Of a stretch of DNA of 64,000 bases, positions 15,947 to 25,332 are shown in pieces. The translations under genes and the position numbers were made by a program. Every line of letters begins with the position of its first letter. Position 1 is the first letter of the stretch. The stretch spans positions 186,001 through 250,000 of the forward strand of contig NZ_JAUQSX010000006.1 of assembly GCF_030581005.1 (NCBI RefSeq), in the 5' to 3' direction. The notes beneath the pieces are model-generated. The model was not told the DNA's origin and made no database searches. It saw only the letters and a program-made list of their open reading frames with translations. This DNA comes from Hymenobacter mellowenesis (GTDB lineage Bacteria > Bacteroidota > Bacteroidia > Cytophagales > Hymenobacteraceae).

Positions 15947-16020
15947 GACCCCGTAGCTCAGCTGGATAGAGCAACTACCTTCTAAGTAGTCGGTCTTTGG
16001 TTCGAATCCAAACGGGGCCA
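15947..16020 (+). tRNA. tRNA-Arg (anticodon TCT)
   Basis: 74 nt. D-arm GCTC/GAGC, anticodon stem ACTAC/GTAGT with loop CTTCTAA, T-arm TTTGG/CCAAA. The acceptor is GACCCCG against CGGGGCC, leaving an A2-C71 mismatch. CCA is not encoded. Confidence 0.92.
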
Positions 16021-16026
16021 CTGTTC

Positions 16027-16058
16027 AAGCCCTTTCCTGGTTTCAGGAAAGGGCTTTT
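16027..16058 (+). terminator. Intrinsic terminator of the tRNA cluster
   Basis: Perfect 13-bp stem AAGCCCTTTCCTG/CAGGAAAGGGCTT, 4-nt loop, T4, seven bases after tRNA-Arg. Confidence 0.9.
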
Positions 16059-16317
16059 GCATATTCAGGGATTTGCCAAGGCAACTGGCACAAACTGTTA
16101 CTGGATAATAGCAAGATTTTTTATTTGGGTTTGGGTTTAACAACCAAAGAGGCAGAACCTGAGGGTGGGCACCAACGTTTTTATTATGACAAAAACCGGC
16201 CATCGTCCGTATCTTGGGCCCCAAACGCGGCTAGTGACACCCAACCAGCGGCGGATTTTGGTAGTCAATTTTTAATACACCCCTCTTCTTTCAGCCACCC
16301 CAAACACATTTTCAATC

Positions 16318-17811
16318 ATGAATAAATGCTTACTTTTCCTGGGTTTGCTCGGTGCTGCGGGCAGCGCTCAGGCCCAACAGGGCCCCTGGGCGCTGGTAAA
16401 CACCACCAACCAAGCGTCTTTCTCCCCGGGCTATGATGTAGTGCACGTTAGCACGGTGTCGGCCAACGTGGCATGGGCCGTGGCCCAGGACGCGACCAAC
16501 AGCAAAGCCAACTACTTTTTCAATACCAACAACGCCGCTGGCACCGAATTTTATTTCGACGCCATCTCGGCCACCGGTGGCAACACCGCTTACGAAACGG
16601 CTAACATCTCCGCCATCTCAGGCACCACGGCGGTAGCGGCCAAATACGGCGCCCAAGGCGGCGGCGACATCCTGCGCACCACCAACGGCGGCCTGAGCTG
16701 GACCAAAACCACCAACACCACCACACAGTTCGTGGCCGCCAACGGCGGTTTCCTCGACTTCGTGCACATGTTCGATGCTAACGAAGGCGTGGCCGTGGGT
16801 GACCCCACCAACGGTTATTTTGAAATTCTGCGCACCACCAACGGCGGTGTGACCTGGACGCGCATTCCGCAAACCAGCGTGCTGACGCCTTTCGCCGGCG
16901 AAGCGGCCTTGGTTCGCTCGTATTTCGCGCTGGGCAACACCATTTGGTTTGGCGGTGCTTCGGGCGGCGCCAACGAGCAGGAGTACATCTACAAATCGGT
17001 TGACCGCGGTGTGAGCTGGACCAAGAGCGCCCTGACGCCGCTCACCGAAACCATCAGCAAGATTGCCTTCAAAGACCCCCTGAACGGCATTGCCTACAAC
17101 GTGAAGGTGACGGGCACGGCCGTGTCGGCCGTGAACCTCATTCGCACCAATGACGGTGGTGGCACTTGGTCGACCATCACGCCGGCTGCGGCCACTGCTG
17201 GCGCTGCCGGTGACTTCTTCCGCTACGACATCGATGCCGTAAACGGTTATTACTACAGCGTAGGCGTTCGTTTCCCCATTTCCACGGTTGTACCTGGCAC
17301 GGGCGGGCAGAACTACGGTAGCTCCTACAGCACCGATGGCATCAACTGGAGAAACATCAGCACGATGCAGGCTCCTCTGACCAACCAGAAGGTGTTCTCG
17401 GCCCTCGACTTGGTTTCCAACGGCCAGGCAGCACCCGCTGGCACGGGCGCGGTTGGCTACATTGGCTCGATTACCGACTCCTTGGGCGTAGGCGGCATGT
17501 ACAAGGGCACTTATACTCCTCCTCTCGGCTCGGCCACGCGCGATGCTGCTCTGCAAAGCACGCTGAGCGTGTACCCCAACCCCGGCGCGGCCGGCGTGTT
17601 CAACGTGAACGTGGGCACGGCCATGAAGTCCGGTGCGCTAATCACCGTGGTTGACGCCATGGGCCGTGTGGTGAAGTCGCAGACGCTGAACGCGACGACG
17701 GTGGGCTCGAAGAACTTCACCGTGGACCTGACCGGCGAAAAATCCGGCGTGTACACCGTGCAGCTGCGCGGCGAAGCTGGCATTGCTACCCAGAAACTGG
17801 TTATCAACTAG
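16318..17811 (+). CDS. Secreted BNR/Asp-box repeat protein with T9SS sorting domain
   Basis: 497 residues. The signal peptide is residues 1-20 (ending GSAQAQ). The body has repeated 'RTTNGGxxW' and 'S-x-D-x-G-x-x-W' Asp-box motifs (ILRTTNGGLSWTK, ILRTTNGGVTWTR, KSVDRGVSWTK, RTNDGGGTWS), which mark a beta-propeller of the sialidase/Ycf48-like type. These motifs alone do not show enzymatic activity. The C-terminal ~80 residues are a T9SS type A sorting domain (LSVYPNPGAAGVFNVNV, then VVDAMGRVVKS and GVYTVQLRGE). Expected on the cell surface or secreted. It stands alone and is followed by a strong terminator. Confidence 0.87.
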   Translation: MNKCLLFLGLLGAAGSAQAQQGPWALVNTTNQASFSPGYDVVHVSTVSANVAWAVAQDATNSKANYFFNTNNAAGTEFYFDAISATGGNTAYETANISAISGTTAVAAKYGAQGGGDILRTTNGGLSWTKTTNTTTQFVAANGGFLDFVHMFDANEGVAVGDPTNGYFEILRTTNGGVTWTRIPQTSVLTPFAGEAALVRSYFALGNTIWFGGASGGANEQEYIYKSVDRGVSWTKSALTPLTETISKIAFKDPLNGIAYNVKVTGTAVSAVNLIRTNDGGGTWSTITPAAATAGAAGDFFRYDIDAVNGYYYSVGVRFPISTVVPGTGGQNYGSSYSTDGINWRNISTMQAPLTNQKVFSALDLVSNGQAAPAGTGAVGYIGSITDSLGVGGMYKGTYTPPLGSATRDAALQSTLSVYPNPGAAGVFNVNVGTAMKSGALITVVDAMGRVVKSQTLNATTVGSKNFTVDLTGEKSGVYTVQLRGEAGIATQKLVIN

Positions 17812-17832
17812 CCACTGATTTCAGGCTTGCTG

Positions 17833-17868
17833 AAAAAGGCCTTTCCTAAGCGGGAAAGGCCTTTTTTT
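17833..17868 (+). terminator. Intrinsic terminator after the BNR-repeat gene
   Basis: Perfect stem AAAAAGGCCTTTCC/GGAAAGGCCTTTTT, short loop, T7, 21 bp past the stop codon. Confidence 0.92.
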
Positions 17869-17971
17869 GTGCGTGTTGGAGCGCGCTTCCGGCAGCTGTT
17901 TTGGCAGCGGTGGAAATGAAAAAATCCGAGGATTAAAACCGCGAAAATTCCTGAAAATGGGATTAAATATG

Positions 17972-17979
17972 TACTTTTG
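17972..17979 (+). promoter_or_regulatory. Possible -7 element of gyrB
   Basis: TACTTTTG (TAnnTTTG consensus), 59 bp before the gyrB ATG. No clear -33 TTG. Confidence 0.45.
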
Positions 17980-18023
17980 AGTGTTCAGTACCTAGCGGCC
18001 CGATGGGCTGTTTTATGACCTGA

Positions 18024-20033
<2,010 letters not shown>

Positions 20034-20064
20034 ACCGCAGGTTTAACGGATTTAGTGGATTTAG

Positions 20065-20098
20065 GAAGGGCAGCCGCTTGCGGTTGCCCTTCTTTTTT
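20065..20098 (+). terminator. Intrinsic terminator of gyrB
   Basis: Stem GAAGGGCAGCCG/CGGTTGCCCTTC (one G-U pair), CTTG loop, then T6, 32 bp past the gyrB stop. Confidence 0.9.
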
Positions 20099-20141
20099 GG
20101 TTTGTTTTGCAGCGGCACGCTTCGGGTGAAGCAGATGCAAC

Positions 20142-20564
20142 TTGCAGGAAATGATGCGACAACTGATTTCTTCCGGTGCTCCGTGGGAGCCGCTAGTGGG
20201 TTATTCCCGTGCCGTGCGCGTGGGCAACGTGGTGGAAGTGGCCGGTACCACGGCGCAGGATGGCGACGTGATAACGGGTGAGGGCGATGTATATGCGCAG
20301 ACCCAGCGGGTGTTGGAAAAGATTGGCTAGGCGCTGGCCGCGGCCGGGGCTTCATTTGCCGACGTAGTGCGGACGCGCATCTTCGTGACCAATATTTCGG
20401 AGTGGGAGGCGGTGGGCCGGGCACACGGCGAAATATTTCGGGATATTCGGCCGGCTTCATCAATGCTGGAGGTAAATGCGCTGATTGACGCGCGCTTACT
20501 GGTTGAGATTGAGGCCACAGCCATCATGGCAAGTCAGGCGGCGGCTTTTCCAACCGGAAATTAG
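20142..20564 (+). pseudogene. RidA/YjgF-family gene interrupted by one in-frame amber codon
   Basis: One frame reads as a complete RidA-type protein of about 140 residues, split by TAG at 20328-20330. Before it: [33 protein letters not shown] and [10 protein letters not shown]. After it, in the same frame: [20 protein letters not shown], then [20 protein letters not shown]. Family members usually carry Gln in this 'I-x-x-A-L-x-A-A-G' stretch, so CAG to TAG is the simplest change. RidA proteins hydrolyse reactive enamines/imines. The rest looks undecayed, so a recent mutation or a base-calling error are both possible. It sits 82 bp upstream of the heme oxygenase gene. Confidence 0.8.
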
Positions 20565-20646
20565 TGGCTCCGGAAAAGCCGAACCGCCAGCCCGTGCCTA
20601 TTTTTGGCTACTGCATATCTTGTTGCCCTACGCTTGCCCGCTTTAA

Positions 20647-21243
20647 ATGTCCGACGTTCCCAGTACGCCCGAAAACCCAGCCGCGCTGACCATCCTGGCC
20701 CGGTTGCGCGCCGAAACCCGCCCGTACCACGATGCCCTGGAAGCTGGGGCGTTCAACGAGTCGCTGCGGGTGGGGGCGCCCACGGCAGCCGGCACGGCAC
20801 AGTTTCTGGAGCGAATGTATGGGTTTCTGCAGCCGTATGAAGCGGCATTGCGCGCGCATGAGGGCGAGCTGGGTGCCGCCTGGGAGCTGCCGCAGCGCTA
20901 CCGGGCGCACCTGATTCCGGAAGATTTGGGGCGGTCTGCCGACGACCCCGGCCTGCCGTTGTGCCCAACCATGCCACCGCTGCACACGGTGCCGCAGCTG
21001 CTGGGCGCCCTCTACGTGATGGAGGGCTCGACGCTGGGCGGGCAGGTGATTAACCGGCAACTGGAGCGGGCGGGCATTCCGTTGCGGCGGTATTTTTCGG
21101 GCTACGGCGAGCGAACCGGTCCAATGTGGAAGACGTTTGGCCAGTTGCTGACCGCCGCCGCTACTCCGGCCACGGCCGACGAAATCGTGGCTTCGGCCGC
21201 GCGAACTTTTCAACACCTTGATGCGTGGATAAACCAACCGTGA
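20647..21243 (+). CDS. bphO: Biliverdin-producing heme oxygenase (BphO type)
   Basis: 198 residues. Cleaves heme to biliverdin, CO and iron. The proximal heme ligand is expected at His 28 (RPYHDALE) and the distal helix is LLGALYVMEGSTLGGQVINR, a strong family signature. The 3' end overlaps the start of the bacteriophytochrome gene by 19 bp in another frame, the classic bphO-bphP arrangement in which this enzyme makes the chromophore. Soluble, cytoplasmic. The start ATG gives the family's usual N-terminal spacing. Confidence 0.93.
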   Translation: MSDVPSTPENPAALTILARLRAETRPYHDALEAGAFNESLRVGAPTAAGTAQFLERMYGFLQPYEAALRAHEGELGAAWELPQRYRAHLIPEDLGRSADDPGLPLCPTMPPLHTVPQLLGALYVMEGSTLGGQVINRQLERAGIPLRRYFSGYGERTGPMWKTFGQLLTAAATPATADEIVASAARTFQHLDAWINQP

Positions 21244-23531
21244 GCTACTCCGACGAGCACCTGCTCGGCACTCCCATCACCCTGACGAACTGCGACCGGG
21301 AACCCATTCACATCCCAGGCGCTATTCAGCCCTACGGCTTCCTGCTGTGCCTCGATGAGCATACCCAGCGCATTGTGCAGGCCAGCGCCAACACCGAAAC
21401 CTACCTGGGCCAGCCGGCCGAAAGCCTGATTGGCGCCGGCCTGGACCGCGTGCTGACCCCCGAGCAGCAAGCCAAAGTAGAGGCCGTGCTGGGCTCGCTC
21501 GGCACCGCGCCGCAGCTGCTGGGCGTGCAGCTCGACGCTGGGGCCGGGCGACCGTATTTCAAGCTCATCATGCACCGCTACGACGGGGTGCTGTGGCTGG
21601 AGTTTGAACCCGTGGACCAACTGGAGGCAACCACGCCCGACCTGGGCTTCCTGAACCAAGCCATGGGCCAGATGCTGGCCGCGGCCACCGTGCTGGAGTT
21701 TTGCCAGCACACCGTGGACCAGGTGCGGGCCCTGACGGGCTTCGACCGGGTGGCCATTTACCGCTTCGCGGCCGACGAGAGCGGCGAAGTCATTGCCGAA
21801 GCTAAGCGCGATGACCTCGCCCCCTGGCTGGGTATTCATTACCCGGCCACCGACATTCCGCAGCAGGCGCGGGCCATGTACCTCAAAAACTGGCTGCGCT
21901 TCATTCCCGATGCCGGCTACGCGCCGGTGCCGTTGGTGCCGGTGCGCAACCCCACCACCAGCCGCCCGCCCGACATGACCTACGCCGTGCTGCGGAGCGT
22001 GTCGCCCATCCACTTGGAGTATCTGCGCAACATGGGCTCGGGCGCGACCATGACCATCTCGCTGATTCAGAACGGCAAGCTGTGGGGCATGGTGACGTGC
22101 CACCACCTCACGCCGCGGCTGGTGAGCTACGAGCTGCGCGATTTGTGCCAGTTTATCGGCAAGACGTTTTCGGCGCTGCTCAGCAGCAAGGAGCTGCTGG
22201 ACGATACGGAGTACCAGCTGCGCATCAGCGAGCGGCAGGGGCAGCTGTTTGAGCACGTCACCGTGTCGGGCCCGGCCAATTTTGTGGATGGCCTGTGCGG
22301 GCATTTCCCCACGCTACGCGACGTGTTCGACTGCGGCGGGGCGGCGGTGTGCTTCAACGAGGAAATCACCACGGTGGGGACCACGCCCACGCCGGCCCAA
22401 ATCAGCGAGCTGCTGGCTTGGCTGCAGGAAAACGCGCCTGAAGACGTGTTTTCAACGTCCTCGTACGCCGCGCTCAACCCCGCGGGGCTGGAAATCCGGG
22501 CCACGGCCAGCGGCATCATTGCCGCCTCGCTGGCCGATGCGCCCGGCAACTACCTGCTCTGGTTCCGGCCCGAGCAGGTGCGCACCGTGACCTGGGCCGG
22601 CCAGAACGAAAAGCCCCAGACGCTGGCCGACGGCCAGATTTTCCTCTCGCCCCGGCAGTCATTCGAAGCCTGGAAGCAGTTCGTGGAAAACACCGCCGCG
22701 CCCTGGAAAACCGTGGAGCTGGAAGCGGCCAAGGACATCCGGCTGCGCATTTCCGACATTCGGCTCAAAGTGTTCAACGAGCTGCAGACTCAGGCCCGCA
22801 GCCTCACCCGCCTCAACGCCGAGCTGGCCCGCAGCAACGACGACCTCGACTCTTTCGCCTACGTGGCCTCGCACGACCTGAAGGAGCCCTTGCGCGGCAT
22901 TCACAACTACGCGCTGTTTTTGCTGGAAGACTATGCCGATAAGCTCGACGAGGAAGGCGTGCACCGGCTGCAGACTCTGGTGCGGCTGAGCCAGCGCATG
23001 GAGTCGCTGATTGAGTCGCTGCTGCAGCTCTCGCGCGTGGGCCGCGCCGAATTGGAAGTAGAGAAAATCGACCTGAACGACTTACTGGAAGAAGTGAGCG
23101 ACCTGCTCCAGCTGCGCTTCGAGGAAACCCGCACCCAACTGCTGGTGCCCGACCAGTTGCCCACCATCATGGGCGACCGGATACGGATGCAGGAGGTGTT
23201 CAGCAACCTGCTCTCGAACGCCATGAAATACAACGACCGGCCGGAAAAGGTCATTCGCGTGGGCGAAGCGGCCACTGACATTTTTCCGGCGATAAATCGC
23301 GCCAAATTTTACGTGTTTTACGTACAAGATAATGGCATTGGCATCGACCCGCGTCACCAGACCAACATCTTCAAATTGTTTAAGCGACTGCACACCCCGG
23401 ATAAGTACGGAGGAGGTACAGGCGCAGGCTTGGCCATCGCCAAAAAGATGGTCGAAAAACATGGCGGCGCTCTGTGGGTTGATTCTCAGCCCGGCCAGGG
23501 CTCTACCTTTTACTTTACTATTCCTAAATAG
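21225..23531 (+). CDS. bphP: Bacteriophytochrome sensor histidine kinase
   Basis: 768 residues with PAS-GAF-PHY-HisKA-HATPase order. Cys 23 (LTNCDREPIHIPGAIQPYG) is the conserved biliverdin attachment site before the PAS domain. The GAF domain has the PATDIP motif (residues 207-212; Asp 210 contacts the chromophore pyrroles). PHY covers about 330-510. The HisKA phosphoacceptor is His 550 (YVASHDLKEPLRG). The ATPase has N-box NLLSNAMKYN, DNGIGID and GGTGAGLAIAKKM. No receiver domain is fused, which fits the separate response regulator 10 bp downstream. It is expected to sense red/far-red light with biliverdin from the overlapping heme oxygenase. Confidence 0.96.
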   Translation: MDKPTVSYSDEHLLGTPITLTNCDREPIHIPGAIQPYGFLLCLDEHTQRIVQASANTETYLGQPAESLIGAGLDRVLTPEQQAKVEAVLGSLGTAPQLLGVQLDAGAGRPYFKLIMHRYDGVLWLEFEPVDQLEATTPDLGFLNQAMGQMLAAATVLEFCQHTVDQVRALTGFDRVAIYRFAADESGEVIAEAKRDDLAPWLGIHYPATDIPQQARAMYLKNWLRFIPDAGYAPVPLVPVRNPTTSRPPDMTYAVLRSVSPIHLEYLRNMGSGATMTISLIQNGKLWGMVTCHHLTPRLVSYELRDLCQFIGKTFSALLSSKELLDDTEYQLRISERQGQLFEHVTVSGPANFVDGLCGHFPTLRDVFDCGGAAVCFNEEITTVGTTPTPAQISELLAWLQENAPEDVFSTSSYAALNPAGLEIRATASGIIAASLADAPGNYLLWFRPEQVRTVTWAGQNEKPQTLADGQIFLSPRQSFEAWKQFVENTAAPWKTVELEAAKDIRLRISDIRLKVFNELQTQARSLTRLNAELARSNDDLDSFAYVASHDLKEPLRGIHNYALFLLEDYADKLDEEGVHRLQTLVRLSQRMESLIESLLQLSRVGRAELEVEKIDLNDLLEEVSDLLQLRFEETRTQLLVPDQLPTIMGDRIRMQEVFSNLLSNAMKYNDRPEKVIRVGEAATDIFPAINRAKFYVFYVQDNGIGIDPRHQTNIFKLFKRLHTPDKYGGGTGAGLAIAKKMVEKHGGALWVDSQPGQGSTFYFTIPK

Positions 23532-23540
23532 CCGGTCATC

Positions 23541-23987
23541 GTGCTTTTATCGCCCCTCAAACCCATCCTCGTCGTCGAGGACAGCGCCGAAGATTTCATG
23601 GCCCTAAGCCGTGTGTTTCGGAAGCACGCCCTGCAAAACCCGGTGCTGCGCTGCGAAGACGGCGACCAGGCCCTGAACTACCTGCAAGGCTACGGCAAAG
23701 CCTCGGGCTGGCCCCAAACGCTACCTGCCTTTGTGCTGCTCGACCTGAACATGCCCGGCACCGACGGCCGCACGGTGCTCGAAATCATGAAGGGCGACCC
23801 CCGCCTGCAATCCATCCCGGTCATCGTGTTCAGCACTTCCACCAGCGCCGGCGACATCTCCGATTGCTACCAGTTGGGCGCCAACAGCTACCTTTCCAAA
23901 CCAATTGAGTACGCCGCGCTGGAAGAGAAAGTCCGGCACGCCATTCAATACTGGCTGGAAACCGCTGAACTGCCGAAGGCTTTGTAG
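23541..23987 (+). CDS. Single-domain response regulator (Rcp1-like)
   Basis: 148 residues, GTG start, 9 bp after the bacteriophytochrome stop. Receiver domain only: acidic pair VVED, phosphoacceptor Asp 68 (LLDLNMPGTDG), switch Ser/Thr in VIVFSTST and Lys in YLSKPIEY. The long loop after helix 2 (GYGKASGWPQTLP) is typical of the Rcp1 family that pairs with phytochrome kinases. No output domain, so it probably acts by protein contact or phosphorelay, likely from the kinase upstream. Confidence 0.92.
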   Translation: MLLSPLKPILVVEDSAEDFMALSRVFRKHALQNPVLRCEDGDQALNYLQGYGKASGWPQTLPAFVLLDLNMPGTDGRTVLEIMKGDPRLQSIPVIVFSTSTSAGDISDCYQLGANSYLSKPIEYAALEEKVRHAIQYWLETAELPKAL

Positions 23988-23997
23988 GAGGACATAA

Positions 23998-25218
23998 ATG
24001 AAGAAGATTTTACTCGTTGACGACAACGAGCAAGACCGGGCCCTGTACCGCCGCTACCTGGGCCGGCATCTGGGTTTTGAAAGTATTGGCTTCGAGGAGG
24101 CCACCACGGCTGTGGAAGCGCGCGACCAGTTTCTGGCCTACCGCCCCGACTGCGTGCTGCTCGACTACAACCTGCCCGATGCCGATGGCCTCGACATTCT
24201 GGCCGAGCTGAAAACCCTGACACCGCCCGACAGCCTGTGCGTGGTGATGGTGACGGGCGGCGGCAGCGAGGAACTGGCCGTGCGGGCCCTCAACAACGGC
24301 GCCCTCGACTACTTAGTGAAGCAGCAGTTCGACCAGGAGCTGCTGGTGAAAACGGTGCTGCACGCCATCGAAAAAAACGAGTGGCGCCAGTACGTAGCTA
24401 GCTACCACGACGAGCTGCGCGCTGTGAACCAGCAGCTGCGCGAGTCACTGGACGCCCTTACCGAAACGCGCCACGAAATCACGCTAAAAAACGCTCAGCT
24501 CACGGCCGCCAACACCGACCTGGCCCGTGCTAACCTCGACCTCGACAACTTTGTGTACGCGGCCTCGCACGACCTGAAACAGCCCGTCGACAACCTGCGC
24601 GGGCTGTTTGAGGAGCTGCGCAGCTCGGCCACGTTTCACGACCCGGAAGCGGACGTGGTGCTGGGCCTGGTCGATTCCTCCTTGCAAGACCTTAGCAAGA
24701 CCATTCAGGACCTCTCGGCCGTGGTGCAGGCCGAGCGCATGACCGGCGGCCAGCCCACCGAAAAAGTGGCGCTGGCCGACCTCACCAAGGAGGTACTCAC
24801 CCTGCTGCAACCGCAGGTGGCCGCGGCGCAAGGCACGGTGAAAACGGATTTTGCTGCCCTGCCCACCTTGCAGGTGGAGCGCGGCAGCCTGCGCACCATC
24901 CTGCTCAACCTGCTGAGCAATGCGCTGAAGTACCGCTCCCCCGACCGGCCGGCGCAGGTGCAGGTGCGGGCCTGCCTCGACGCGGGGCAGCCGGTGCTGG
25001 AAGTGCGCGACAATGGCCTCGGCATCGATATGGAGCGGCACGGCACGGAGCTATTCCAGCTGTTCCGGCGATTCCACCCGCAGGCCTCGTCGGGCACGGG
25101 CGTGGGGCTGTTTCTGGTCAATCGGCTGGTGCAGGCCCAGGGCGGCCACATCGAAGTAACGAGCAAGGAAGGCGAAGGCACGCTGTTTCGGCTGTATTTG
25201 GGGCCGAACGCGGGCTAA
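23998..25218 (+). CDS. Receiver-first hybrid histidine kinase
   Basis: 406 residues. An N-terminal receiver (Asp 56 in LLDYNLPDADG) is followed by a coiled coil (about 125-185) and then HisKA with His 191 (VYAASHDLKQPVDNL). The HATPase domain has NLLSNALKYRS, DNGLGID and SGTGVGLFLVNRL. The receiver-before-kinase order means that phosphorylation can gate kinase activity. The start is unusually clear: TAGGAGG, overlapping the previous stop codon, sits 8 bp upstream, a rare Shine-Dalgarno for this phylum. As the last gene of the bphO-bphP-regulator unit it probably takes part in light signalling; its own target is not in the window. Confidence 0.9.
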   Translation: MKKILLVDDNEQDRALYRRYLGRHLGFESIGFEEATTAVEARDQFLAYRPDCVLLDYNLPDADGLDILAELKTLTPPDSLCVVMVTGGGSEELAVRALNNGALDYLVKQQFDQELLVKTVLHAIEKNEWRQYVASYHDELRAVNQQLRESLDALTETRHEITLKNAQLTAANTDLARANLDLDNFVYAASHDLKQPVDNLRGLFEELRSSATFHDPEADVVLGLVDSSLQDLSKTIQDLSAVVQAERMTGGQPTEKVALADLTKEVLTLLQPQVAAAQGTVKTDFAALPTLQVERGSLRTILLNLLSNALKYRSPDRPAQVQVRACLDAGQPVLEVRDNGLGIDMERHGTELFQLFRRFHPQASSGTGVGLFLVNRLVQAQGGHIEVTSKEGEGTLFRLYLGPNAG

Positions 25219-25293
25219 AAAGGGCCAGCAGTGCAGGTTTGAAGCGTTGGCGGCCGTTAATTTGCTGGCCAGGGATGAGCGGAATGCCGAAAA

Positions 25294-25327
25294 ATCCGTT
25301 CAATCCGTTAAAATCCGTCCAATCTGT
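25294..25327. repeat. Short degenerate ATCCGT repeats before ppk1
   Basis: ATCCGT at 25294, 25303 and 25313 and ATCTGT at 25322, spaced 9-10 bp, ending 6 bp before the ppk1 ATG. A related GGATTTAGTGGATTTAGG stretch follows gyrB (20048-20065). Confidence 0.6.
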
Positions 25328-25332
25328 GGTCC

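Noticed and set aside
15734..16224. Open frames on the minus strand across the tRNAs
   Set aside because: They encode the typical antisense-tRNA peptides GFEPTTS and LDSNQRP, well known as false genes.
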